From an uncultured Lachnospiraceae bacterium (GTDB taxonomy: Bacteria; Bacillota; Clostridia; Lachnospirales; Lachnospiraceae), in contig CAJUBR010000023.1 of NCBI GenBank assembly GCA_910584695.1, positions 1 through 36,920 on the forward strand: a stretch of DNA of 36,920 nucleotides. The letters run 5' to 3'. Shown piece by piece: positions 7,620 to 14,187 of the stretch (position 1 is its first letter; each line of letters opens with the position of its first letter). A program made the position numbers and the translations under genes. Under the pieces are notes generated by a model that searched no databases, was not told the DNA's origin, and saw nothing but the letters and a program-made list of their open reading frames with translations.

Positions 7620-8342
7620 ATGAACAGGAAGGAAATAACGGGATTTCTTAGCAATCTGCTTGAAAGAGAAAAATTTACAGGTGCGGGGTGTTGGGCAAAA
7701 GAGGTAAGTATAGATGCCGGCAGCATAAATGTAAAGAGAGTGGATTATATGCAATTTGAGCCTGCCGGGATATGTGGGATAAGTGATATTGAAAAAGGTG
7801 TATTTATTTGCTACGAAGTGAAAAGCTGCAAAGCAGACTTTAACAGCGGCTTCGGCAAAAATTTTATCGGAGAAAAAAACTATTTCGTGATGCCAATGAG
7901 ATTATACAAAGAAGTTATACAGGACATCCCACATAACGTCGGGGTTATAGTTCCAATCCCATTTATGGGAGACAAGCATGATGAATTCGAGAATCCCACA
8001 GAGCTTTCCACAGAAGGTAAATGGGAGCTTCGTGTAATAAAGCATGCACACGTACAGTTGAGAAATCGATCGATGGCAGAATTATTATTCTGCATGCTAA
8101 GAAGCAGCAGCGGGCATAAAGAAGCAAAGAAATTATTAAAAGGATTGGAAAAAAGTACTTTTACCGGGAAATGGATTCCGACAGAATATGATAGCTATGC
8201 TGATGGTTATCCGGTATGGGATAAATGGGAATGCTCGGAATGCGGTCGTGAACATGAAGGTGATGAAGACTCACTGACGGCTTTTTGTCCAGATTGTGGG
8301 GCAAAAATGGAAGTGGGTTATATAGAAGATGGGAAGGAGTAA
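7620..8342 (+). CDS. PD-(D/E)XK nuclease-like protein with C-terminal zinc ribbon
   Basis: A 240-residue protein after a textbook ribosome site (aaaggaggctgttaa). The N-terminal domain contains VDYMQF (about 40-45) and YEVKSCKADF (about 65-74), followed by a lone aromatic core KNYFVMP. The D...ExK spacing and the EVKS-x-ADF signature resemble MmcB-like/VRR-like restriction-fold proteins. A C-terminal zinc ribbon (about 200-235) has CSEC and CPDC knuckles. It may act on phage or host DNA, such as in repair or restriction of competitors. Activity is inferred from motifs only. The zinc ribbon could have been acquired as a separate module, since such ribbons are common caps on small phage proteins. 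Confidence 0.65.
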   Translation: MNRKEITGFLSNLLEREKFTGAGCWAKEVSIDAGSINVKRVDYMQFEPAGICGISDIEKGVFICYEVKSCKADFNSGFGKNFIGEKNYFVMPMRLYKEVIQDIPHNVGVIVPIPFMGDKHDEFENPTELSTEGKWELRVIKHAHVQLRNRSMAELLFCMLRSSSGHKEAKKLLKGLEKSTFTGKWIPTEYDSYADGYPVWDKWECSECGREHEGDEDSLTAFCPDCGAKMEVGYIEDGKE

Positions 8343-8351
8343 TGTAAGAGA

Positions 8352-9029
8352 ATGGGTAAGGAATTACCAATATTATTTAATGCAGATATGGTCCGGGCAA
8401 TATTGGATGATGTAAAAAGCTGCACAAGGAGAGCTATTAAGGGTGAGATCCCCAATGATGCAAGATGGGGATATACTATGTTTACTCCAAAAGGCTACAT
8501 ATCATGCAGAGGGACGTATAAAGGTGAACCTGCGGAAAAATTTTTCAAGCTGCCGTGCGAGAAAGGGGATGTTCTATATGTTCGGGAAACCGTATGGCAG
8601 ATGACAGCACATTCTTTAGAAGTAGATGGAGAGACAAGAGGATATTTTCTTCCCAATTTCCGGTATGCTGCCACAGATACAAAACCAGAAGTTGGATGGA
8701 ATTACAGCTGGGTAAAACGACCATCTATCCACATGCCAAAGATTGCGGCAAGAATTTTCTTAAAGGTAACAGACGTAAGGGTAGAGAGATTGCGGGACAT
8801 AACGGGGGAACAGGCGGAAAAAGAAGGAGCACAATATTACTGTCCAAAATGTAAACAATACAACATTTGCGGCGGTAATGGAATCGGCAAAAGCTGTTTT
8901 AAAAAATTATGGAACTCCACTGTAGATAAAAAGCAGTTAGAACAATATGGATGGTATGCCAACCCTTGGGTATGGGTAATAGAATTCGAACAATGCGAGA
9001 ATCCAGAGAAAAAGCAAGGAGGTGAATAA
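8352..9029 (+). CDS. Phage ASCH-like domain protein
   Basis: A 225-residue protein of a family widespread in phages. It has ILFNADMVRAILDDVKSCTRRAIK at the N-terminus, CEKGDVLYVRETV (about 70-82), then RPSIHMPKIAARIFLKVTDVRVERL (about 122-146), and a WYANPWVWVIEF end. Database entries for such proteins carry ASCH-like or morphogenesis labels. ASCH folds bind RNA or modified nucleotides, but no activity is proven for this phage group. An inserted CPKCKQYNICGG segment (about 163-175) may hold a metal. ATG at 8352 is 9 nt after the previous stop, with GGAAGGAG upstream. It ends where a small frame of doubtful start begins. Confidence 0.7.
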   Translation: MGKELPILFNADMVRAILDDVKSCTRRAIKGEIPNDARWGYTMFTPKGYISCRGTYKGEPAEKFFKLPCEKGDVLYVRETVWQMTAHSLEVDGETRGYFLPNFRYAATDTKPEVGWNYSWVKRPSIHMPKIAARIFLKVTDVRVERLRDITGEQAEKEGAQYYCPKCKQYNICGGNGIGKSCFKKLWNSTVDKKQLEQYGWYANPWVWVIEFEQCENPEKKQGGE

Positions 9030-9163
9030 AAGCAAACGAGTTTGCAGAAATAGCTACAGAGATGATTCAATACGAAAAGGAAACTTTTCAGGAACTTATT
9101 GAAAACGAAGATTGGGAATCTCTCAAGGATGAGATATATGAATATATAGCACAAGGCGAATAA
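9026..9163 (+). pseudogene. Small phage ORF whose expected ATG reads ATA
   Basis: A frame beginning ATA-AAA-GCA-AAC-GAG directly after aaggaggtga continues for 45 residues (ANEFAEIATEMIQYEKE then an acidic, helical tail) to a TAA at 9161-9163. A single base change from ATG to ATA would explain the good ribosome site without a start codon. Otherwise translation could begin at the internal ATG 9062 (33 residues), which lacks a clear ribosome site, or at the rare start ATA. The frame is free of stops, and its codon use matches neighbouring small phage genes. The gene is likely real or recently inactivated. Confidence 0.4.
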
Positions 9164-9178
9164 ACGGAGGGAATTAAT

Positions 9179-9607
9179 ATGAACAGGGAAATTTTATTTA
9201 AAGCGAAACGGATGAATTGGAGAGAGCTTCCGAAAGATGAATGGTGGATTGAGGGATTGCCAAGTTTTGATATTAACGGAAACATGACAGAATTTGAAAT
9301 TTACAAGGGATTTGCTGATCGCGAAACGATTGAGATAGACGCAAAAACTTTATGTGAATACACTGGCTTGTCCGATAAAAACGGCAGAAAGATTTTTGAG
9401 AATGATATTTGCGATAGAAAAGAAGAATTTCCAGAAATTGTTACATACCACGACGGGGATTGGACACTCGATTACAGTTATGTAAGCGGAAAAGAAAGCG
9501 GGTATAACTATTGCAATCTCGGTTTTTACACAAGGAATAGGGGCGGAGTTGAAGTTATCGGCAATATTTTCGACAATCATGAAATATTGAAAGGGGAAAG
9601 CAAATGA
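9179..9607 (+). CDS. YopX family protein
   Basis: A 142-residue protein with the YopX signature: MNREILFKAKRM at the start, TLCEYTGLSDKNGRKIFENDIC in the middle (about 57-78), and VEVIGNIFDNHEIL at the end. YopX proteins are common in Firmicutes phages, including SPbeta, and form a beta-rich assembly of unknown function. The ribosome site is cggaggg. The stop overlaps the next start (ATGA), so the two genes are coupled. Confidence 0.9.
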   Translation: MNREILFKAKRMNWRELPKDEWWIEGLPSFDINGNMTEFEIYKGFADRETIEIDAKTLCEYTGLSDKNGRKIFENDICDRKEEFPEIVTYHDGDWTLDYSYVSGKESGYNYCNLGFYTRNRGGVEVIGNIFDNHEILKGESK

Positions 9608-9945
9608 ATAATACAAAGTTACCGTGTTCTATTAATAACACAAGAATATTAAGAAAGCTTATACTAGAAAATCCTAGTTTACCAATATTGATATTTTGCG
9701 GCGAGGAAGCGTGGAGCGGAGAATATCAGTATGAACAGACAGAAACAAGGAAGATAATAATTAGAGAACTAATACTTTTTAACGATTACTGGTTAGAAAA
9801 GGATGATTACAGAACCCAATTGGAGGAGAATTTAAACTGTGAAAAAGAATATGAATCTTTATCCGAAGAAGAATTTGACCAGATGATCCAGAAGAAGGTA
9901 GAAGAAACAGAATTTGTTAAAGCTATTGTAATTTATGTTGGATAG
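9604..9945 (+). CDS. Phage protein of unknown function
   Basis: A 113-residue acidic protein that starts within the YopX stop codon. The opening NNTRILRKLILENPSLPILIFCGEEAWSGEYQY resembles a group of small Clostridia phage proteins that begin with a KLxxxNPxLPI motif. That family has no known function. The second half (EKEYESLSEEEFDQMIQKKVEE) is strongly helical and charged. It converges with the minus-strand gene at 9966-10262, and a perfect hairpin lies between them. Confidence 0.65.
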   Translation: MNNTKLPCSINNTRILRKLILENPSLPILIFCGEEAWSGEYQYEQTETRKIIIRELILFNDYWLEKDDYRTQLEENLNCEKEYESLSEEEFDQMIQKKVEETEFVKAIVIYVG

Positions 9946-9958
9946 TAAATTAATGGCA

Positions 9959-9981
9959 GCGGGAATTACTCCGATTCCCGC
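9959..9981. terminator. Hairpin between convergent genes
   Basis: GCGGGAAT (9959-9966) pairs perfectly with ATTCCCGC (9974-9981) around a 7-nt loop. It includes the stop codon of the minus-strand gene and lies 14 nt past the plus-strand stop. There is no T-tract on either side, so it may be a weak or Rho-assisted terminator, or a barrier to convergent transcription. Confidence 0.45.
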
Positions 9982-10262
9982 CAAGTCCAGAAATTAAGCT
10001 TTTTATAATATGTTAAATAAAGCTCCCTATGATAGTTATGATCGGTAAAAGTACAATGATACTTATATATATTATAGCTTCCGCCTTCTGGATCAATGGG
10101 CTGGCAGTAAACAACCTCTAGCTTATAAGCTTTTCGATTTATCCGTACATAAAGGGGTACAATATGTCCTTCGGTATCAAAAGACGCAATAACCGGAACA
10201 ACGGTATTCATATCAACGGTATATTTCTTTTTAGGGGCAGATTGATAAAATGGCATAAGCAA
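9966..10262 (-). CDS. SOS-box-controlled small protein of unknown function
   Basis: A 98-residue protein, the only minus-strand gene in the phage part of the window. Its start MLMPFYQSAPKKKYTVDMNTVVPVIASFDTEGHIVPLYVRINRKAYKLE fits a small Clostridia family that, as I recall, is often encoded beside DinB-type DNA polymerase IV genes. It is predicted beta-rich and has no known activity. The ribosome site AAAGGAGG is 8 nt before ATG and can pair with an upstream CTCCT. Upstream lie TTGTCT (-35), an 18-nt spacer containing a LexA-type box, and TATACT (-10), so induction by DNA damage is likely. It may be a moron that responds when the prophage is induced. The DinB association would need a database check. 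Confidence 0.75.
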   Translation of the reverse strand: MLMPFYQSAPKKKYTVDMNTVVPVIASFDTEGHIVPLYVRINRKAYKLEVVYCQPIDPEGGSYNIYKYHCTFTDHNYHRELYLTYYKKLNFWTWRESE

Positions 10263-10278
10263 TTCCTCCTTTAACAGG

Positions 10279-10308
10279 AGTATAACAAACGGATGTTCGG
10301 AAAGACAA
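10279..10308 (-). promoter_or_regulatory. Promoter with LexA (DinR) SOS box
   Basis: Read on the minus strand: TTGTCT (10308-10303), an 18-nt spacer, TATACT (10284-10279). The spacer contains CGAACATCCGTTTG (10299-10286), which matches the Gram-positive LexA consensus CGAAC-N4-GTTYG in both half-sites, with one mismatch in the central R/Y positions. A repressor bound here would sit squarely between -35 and -10. Confidence 0.75.
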
Positions 10309-10318
10309 TAGGAGAAAA

Positions 10319-10363
10319 ATGGAAAGAAGAGATAAACAGTGTCAAGGAGGAGTGGTTAAATGA
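10319..10363 (+). CDS. Possible 14-codon upstream ORF
   Basis: ATG at 10319 follows ataggagaaaa at proper spacing. The frame ends in the ATGA overlap with the next gene. It contains the next gene's ribosome site, so translation may be coupled. It is too short to judge as a gene. Confidence 0.25.
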   Translation: MERRDKQCQGGVVK

Positions 10364-10575
10364 AATTTACGATTAAAATGCATGGGGCTGACATAAATCG
10401 GCTGAAATATTTTAGAAGTGGAATAGCTAAGATTTCCAATTTAAAAGACGGGCTTTGCACAGCCACCTTTGAAGTCATAAGCATATCTAAAGGGAAAGAC
10501 TGCGTGATATTACAAATAAATGAAGATGAAAGCTATAGCTTTCCAGAAAGTGCATATGAATATATCAAATTTTAG
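10360..10575 (+). CDS. Small phage protein of unknown function
   Basis: A 71-residue protein after an excellent ribosome site (caaggaggagtggtta). It is predicted as a small beta-barrel-like fold: alternating strands such as LCTATFEVISI and DCVILQINEDESYSF, and no Cys cluster. No family is recognised. It begins the second early cluster, divergent from the SOS-controlled gene, and shares the intergenic region with it. LexA might therefore also influence this side. Confidence 0.6.
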   Translation: MKFTIKMHGADINRLKYFRSGIAKISNLKDGLCTATFEVISISKGKDCVILQINEDESYSFPESAYEYIKF

Positions 10576-10593
10576 AAGAAAGGATGATGAAAT

Positions 10594-11229
10594 ATGGATA
10601 GATTAACGACAAATAAGCCCCATAAAGGTATGGAAATGTTTGAACGGGCACATAATGATGTCTACATACAAGATGGAGAAGCATGGTATAGAGATCATAA
10701 CACAAAAGTACCCTGCAGGGATGTAGTAAGGCATATATTCACCGAAAGAGAAATTGATCCGGGCGAAAAATTTTTTAAAGAAGATGATTGTTTTGAAGAG
10801 TATATGTATGATTTGCTGCAATATGGGTTTAACACATTGGAAGGAATCATAGCGATATTATATCAGCAAATGTGGTCAAAATGCAACTTAAGAGAAAGAC
10901 TAAAGGAGTATGAGGACACCGGACTTACACCAGAACAGATAAAGGATATAGACAGGCTTTATACAGAAAAATGCAAGGAATTAGGAGAGGTAAAAGATTC
11001 ACGCAATAAAAGCAACTGGATTCCATGCAATGAACGGTTGCCAAACGTAGGTGAATATGGTTATGGAGATTTTATTGTAACTATAAAGGGAGCCAGTGAA
11101 GCCACAGCCTTGACATACTATGATAGCAATAAAAGTTGGACGGATGGGATAGGAAATTACTATGAAGTAATTGCATGGAAACCATTTCCAGAAGTATATA
11201 AAGAAAATTCGGAAGCAGCAAAGAGATGA
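10594..11229 (+). CDS. DUF551-containing phage protein
   Basis: A 211-residue protein. The C-terminal domain (about 140-205) begins NWIPCNERLPNVGEYG and ends IAWKPFPEVY, the pattern of DUF551, common in phages and without known activity. The middle has NLRERLKEYEDTGLTPEQIKDI, a linker seen in many Clostridia phage proteins that carry DUF551 at the end. The first 90 residues (GEAWYRDHNTKVPCRDVV) are less familiar. The ribosome site is gaaaggatgatga. The protein is probably an early accessory factor. Confidence 0.8.
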   Translation: MDRLTTNKPHKGMEMFERAHNDVYIQDGEAWYRDHNTKVPCRDVVRHIFTEREIDPGEKFFKEDDCFEEYMYDLLQYGFNTLEGIIAILYQQMWSKCNLRERLKEYEDTGLTPEQIKDIDRLYTEKCKELGEVKDSRNKSNWIPCNERLPNVGEYGYGDFIVTIKGASEATALTYYDSNKSWTDGIGNYYEVIAWKPFPEVYKENSEAAKR

Positions 11230-11245
11230 AGGGAGTCGGGGCAAA

Positions 11246-11461
11246 ATGACAGAAAATGAAGCTATAGAGGTTATTAAAAAAAGAAAGAAATGTGATATTA
11301 AAATATTAGAAGGATGTGCTAGAGACTGCCCTGACTGTGATTTTGCAATATGGCATGAGGATATTCTTCTAGCCGCTTATGATACTGCAATTATGGCATT
11401 GGAAGAAATACAGAAGTATAAGGATATCGGTGCTATAAACCAGATAGAGAAACAAAGATAG
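11246..11461 (+). CDS. Small Cys-containing phage protein
   Basis: A 71-residue protein. I chose ATG 11246 over an in-frame upstream start at 11171 that would overlap the previous gene by 59 nt; gggagtcgggg lies just before 11246. It starts MTENEAIEVIKKRKKCDIK and has C-A-R-D-C-P-D-C (about 24-31), a possible metal site, then a helical tail. Similar small proteins, with ENEAIEXIKK starts, are common in Clostridia phages. No function is known. Confidence 0.6.
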   Translation: MTENEAIEVIKKRKKCDIKILEGCARDCPDCDFAIWHEDILLAAYDTAIMALEEIQKYKDIGAINQIEKQR

Positions 11462-11498
11462 ATTAGAGTAAAGAAATATAACCTATCGCAAGCCTTAC

Positions 11499-11544
11499 CC
11501 TTGTATCAGGTTACCTCTTTTAACGGATGTAACTTAATACAAGG
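11499..11544 (+). other. Two-part stem-loop in the leader of the late regulator
   Basis: CCTTGTAT (11499-11506) pairs with ATACAAGG (11537-11544), and GTTAC (11510-11514) pairs with GTAAC (11529-11533), separated by a symmetric 3x3 internal loop and closed by a 14-nt loop. The 3' arm contains AAGG of the Shine-Dalgarno for the mini-ORF at 11556, so folding could block its translation. Confidence 0.5.
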
Positions 11545-11555
11545 AGATAAATCAC

Positions 11556-11579
11556 ATGTGCGGTGTCGCACAATTATAA
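11556..11579 (+). CDS. Possible seven-codon leader peptide
   Basis: ATG at 11556 follows aaggagataaatcac and encodes MCGVAQL before TAA. It overlaps the palindrome at 11557. A similar reading, MCDTAQT, occurs at 18126 and C-D-I-A-Q at 5630. It may be a leader peptide or simply a by-product of the palindrome. There is no independent support. Confidence 0.25.
   Translation: MCGVAQL
11557..11572. promoter_or_regulatory. Palindrome TGTGCG-N4-CGCACA (copy 2)
   Basis: TGTGCGGTGTCGCACA has perfect 6-bp arms around GTGT and lies 35 nt upstream of the late regulator gene. It shares its arms, the CAC-AT flank on the left and A on the right with the copy at 18127. Confidence 0.55.
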
Positions 11580-11606
11580 GCATTGGCAGCGGGAAAGGAG
11601 GGCAAA

Positions 11607-12050
11607 ATGAAACACTTATTAATACAGTATGTAGACCTAATAAAAGAAAAAGAAGAAATACAACGCAAAATTGATAAACTAAATGCAAAGCTCGAAAGAA
11701 TTAACAAGGAAGGCAACGTGAAAGATGCGGTAAAGGGTGGAGCTGGCGGATGGCAGACATTTCACATTGAAGGCTTTCCTGTTGCTGACGAAGATGAAAT
11801 AAAATATTTGTTAAATAAAAACATAAGGATATTAAGGCAGCGAGAGCATGATATAGCGGAAAAAGTTGTGGAAGTAGAAAAATATCTAAATACTGTAGAT
11901 AACAGTCGGATGCGGCGTATGATTACTAAAAAATATATCGAAGGGAAAACATGGTATCAGGTTGCTATTGAAATGGGAAAAAACTATACAGCAGATAGTT
12001 GTCAAAAGCAAACAGAAAGGTTTTTAAAAAAAATTAAAACTTTGTCGTAA
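11607..12050 (+). CDS. RinA/ArpU-like late transcription regulator
   Basis: A 147-residue protein; ATG at 11607 follows gaaaggagggc. The N-terminal half is a coiled coil (YVDLIKEKEEIQRKIDKLNAKLERINKE). The C-terminal half (about 100-147) has NSRMRRMITKKYIEGKTWYQVAIEMGKNYTADS, the sigma-70 region-4-like helix-turn-helix layout seen in RinA, ArpU and DUF1492-type proteins. In Gram-positive phages these sit immediately upstream of the terminase small subunit and switch on the late operon. The next 30 nt hold paired GTCGT repeats and a -10-like hexamer, its probable target. Function is inferred from fold and position. Confidence 0.75.
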   Translation: MKHLLIQYVDLIKEKEEIQRKIDKLNAKLERINKEGNVKDAVKGGAGGWQTFHIEGFPVADEDEIKYLLNKNIRILRQREHDIAEKVVEVEKYLNTVDNSRMRRMITKKYIEGKTWYQVAIEMGKNYTADSCQKQTERFLKKIKTLS

Positions 12051-12075
12051 ATGTCGTGCGAAAATGTGTTATATT
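12044..12075 (+). promoter_or_regulatory. Candidate late promoter with paired GTCGT repeats
   Basis: GTCGT occurs at 12044-12048 and 12053-12057, 9 bp apart start to start, close to one helical turn. TATATT at 12070-12075 follows. There is no good -35 hexamer, as expected of an activator-dependent promoter or one read by a phage sigma-like factor. It starts at the end of the regulator gene. Confidence 0.5.
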
Positions 12076-12082
12076 TAGAATG

Positions 12083-12118
12083 AAAAAAGTGTGGTTAGAA
12101 ATGACCGCACCTTTTTTA
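12083..12118 (+). terminator. Terminator-like hairpin upstream of terS
   Basis: AAAAAAGTGTGGT (12083-12095) pairs, with one G-U wobble and one bulge, with ACCGCAC-C-TTTTTT (12104-12117), and a T-run follows. It has the form of an intrinsic terminator. It lies downstream of the proposed late promoter and before terS, so it might need antitermination or might end early transcripts. Confidence 0.55.
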
Positions 12119-12139
12119 TATGGAAAAGGAGTGTTGCAG

Positions 12140-12637
12140 ATGGCAAAATTGACGGAAAAACAGAAAGCATTTGTTGATGAATACCTGATAGACCTGAATG
12201 CGACACAAGCCGCTATCCGGGCGGGTTATTCAGTAAAAACAGCAGACCAGCAAGGGTCAAGGATGTTGGCAAATGTCAAGGTTCAACAGGAAATCAGCGA
12301 AGCTATGGCGGAACGGAGTAAAAGGACCGGGATCAATCAGGATAGGGTAGTCCTTGAACTTGCCCGGATAGGTTTTGTCAAAATGACTGACGTTGTTGAC
12401 AGTCAGGGAAAAATCAAAGACAATGCCACAGATGATGATCTCGCTTGTATTGAATCAGTCAAATATAAGCGTTCTGACACAGACACCGGGTCAAGTGTTG
12501 AAAGGGAAGTCAAGATTGCTTCTAAACTGAAAGCACTGGAGCTTTTGGGTAAGCATTTGGGTATGTGGAATGACAAACTGGATGTGAATGTTGCATTGCC
12601 TGTTGTTATATCCGGGGAAAATAATCTTGAAGATTAG
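12140..12637 (+). CDS. terS: Terminase small subunit
   Basis: A 165-residue DNA-recognition subunit of the packaging motor. ATG at 12140 (aaaaggagtgttgcag before it) is preferred to an upstream start that would read through the hairpin. The first 60 residues match the Terminase_2/XtmA family: LTEKQKAFVDEYLIDLNATQAAIRAGYS, then SRMLANVKVQQEISEAM. This is a helix-turn-helix that binds the pac or cos site. A central helical oligomerisation region and a short C-terminal tail for TerL contact follow. It lies 13 nt before terL. It is very probably the first structural gene of the late operon. Confidence 0.92.
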   Translation: MAKLTEKQKAFVDEYLIDLNATQAAIRAGYSVKTADQQGSRMLANVKVQQEISEAMAERSKRTGINQDRVVLELARIGFVKMTDVVDSQGKIKDNATDDDLACIESVKYKRSDTDTGSSVEREVKIASKLKALELLGKHLGMWNDKLDVNVALPVVISGENNLED

Positions 12638-12650
12638 GCGGTGATTTTCT

Positions 12651-13988
12651 ATGGTAAAGAATAGAATTTCATCGCAATATGTTTTTGGATATCAAAAATT
12701 TATTCTGCACCCAGAAGATTACAAAGTTCAAAAAGATGGCAAGAAGAAAATTTCACTGCCTGACATAGTCGGAAAAGGTTACGGCACATTTTGGCGGTAT
12801 AAAGGTAGATACCGAGTATGCAAAGGATCAAGGGCATCTAAAAAGTCCAAAACAACAGCATTGTGGTATATCACCAATATGATGAAGTACCCGGATGCAA
12901 ATGCTCTTGTGGTCAGGAAAACGTTTAGGACGTTGAAGGATTCCTGCTTCACTGAATTAAAGTGGGCTATCCACCGCCTAGGCGTAGACGCCTTTTGGGA
13001 AATAAAGGAATCCCCTCTTGAAATGACCTACAAACCGACAGGTCAAAAGATATATTTCCGAGGCTTGGATGACCCGCTAAAAGTAACCTCTATCACCGTT
13101 GATGTCGGCTGCTTGTGTTGGATGTGGATTGAAGAAGCTTATGAAATCAGTTCAGAAGATGATTTCAATATGCTTGATGAATCAATCCGTGGTGCGGTGC
13201 CGGAGGGGTCCGGATTGTTCAAGCAAATAACCCTGACTTTAAATCCTTGGAATGAACACCATTGGATTAAGAAAAGGTTTTTTGACAATCCGGATGATGA
13301 AACCCTTGCAATGACAACTAATTACTTGTGTAATGAATGGCTGGATACTGCTGATTTGAAGGTTTTTGAAACCATGAAAGAGCAGAATCCACGTAGATAT
13401 CAGGTTGCCGGATTAGGTGACTGGGGTATTGTGGATGGTCTTGTGTATGAGAACTGGGAAGAAAAACTTTTCAGTGTGGAAGAAGTCAAGGCAATCAAAG
13501 GGGTAAAAACTGGATTTGGTCTTGATTTTGGTTATACGAATGATCCGAGTGCATTGTTTTGTGGATTTATAGATCGAGCAAGTAAGACTATCTGGGTGTT
13601 TGATGAAATGTATCAGCCCGGAATGAGTAATGAAGCTATTTCAGAAGAAGTGCAGCGGATGGGTTATCTGAAAGAAAAAATAACCGCTGATTCCGCTGAA
13701 CCAAAGAGTATTGACCGATTGCGTGAATTGGGAATAAAAGGTATCAAAAAAGCAAGGAAGGGCAAGGACAGCATTAATAATGGTATTGACTTCCTTCAAG
13801 ATTATCACATTATTATACATCCTCGGTGTGTAAACTTTTTAACTGAAATCAGCAACTACACTTGGGATAAAGATTCAAAGACGGGTAAAAAGATAAATAA
13901 ACCAATAGATGACTTTAATCACCTGATGGACGCAATGCGGTATGCATTTGAAGATATTACAAAAGGGGATGCGTTTAGCTTTGAATAA
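12651..13988 (+). CDS. terL: Terminase large subunit (PBSX family)
   Basis: A 445-residue DNA-packaging ATPase and nuclease. The ATPase domain has a Walker A variant CKGSRASKKSKTT (57-69) and a hydrophobic Walker B strand ending in the acidic pair CWMWIEEA (156-163). The nuclease domain (from about 285) opens with the RNase H-like strand GLDFGYTNDPSAL (D292 metal ligand), continues with ITADSAEP and ends with FNHLMDAMRYAFED, which supplies the other acids. Order and length match PBSX/XtmB-type TerL. It acts at the portal vertex with TerS. The last eight nucleotides overlap the next small ORF. All key residues visible to me are intact. Confidence 0.95.
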   Translation: MVKNRISSQYVFGYQKFILHPEDYKVQKDGKKKISLPDIVGKGYGTFWRYKGRYRVCKGSRASKKSKTTALWYITNMMKYPDANALVVRKTFRTLKDSCFTELKWAIHRLGVDAFWEIKESPLEMTYKPTGQKIYFRGLDDPLKVTSITVDVGCLCWMWIEEAYEISSEDDFNMLDESIRGAVPEGSGLFKQITLTLNPWNEHHWIKKRFFDNPDDETLAMTTNYLCNEWLDTADLKVFETMKEQNPRRYQVAGLGDWGIVDGLVYENWEEKLFSVEEVKAIKGVKTGFGLDFGYTNDPSALFCGFIDRASKTIWVFDEMYQPGMSNEAISEEVQRMGYLKEKITADSAEPKSIDRLRELGIKGIKKARKGKDSINNGIDFLQDYHIIIHPRCVNFLTEISNYTWDKDSKTGKKINKPIDDFNHLMDAMRYAFEDITKGDAFSFE

Positions 13989-14187
13989 TCAAACAGTGGT
14001 TATATTTAATAAACAGACAAAAGAAATAGTCGCTTGTATACCTCTTGTGGGAGAACAGGCGATTTGTAGAAAAAACATTGATTTCAAGATATATAATGGT
14101 ACAGAGCCAATTTTCATGAAAAATGAAAACAATATTGTACTAAATGAGAATGCTTTAATTTTAAACATTAAGGAAAGGGGTGAATAA
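13981..14187 (+). CDS. Small protein between TerL and portal
   Basis: A 68-residue protein from a TTG start at 13981 (aaaagggg about 12 nt upstream); ATG at 13969 is an in-frame alternative with a poor site. Sequence LNNQTVVIFNKQTKEIVACIP followed by strands such as FKIYNGTEPIFMKN suggests a small beta fold. Comparable short ORFs between terL and portal occur in other Clostridia phages; no role is known. It overlaps both neighbours, so it is translated as part of the late message. Confidence 0.6.
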   Translation: MNNQTVVIFNKQTKEIVACIPLVGEQAICRKNIDFKIYNGTEPIFMKNENNIVLNENALILNIKERGE

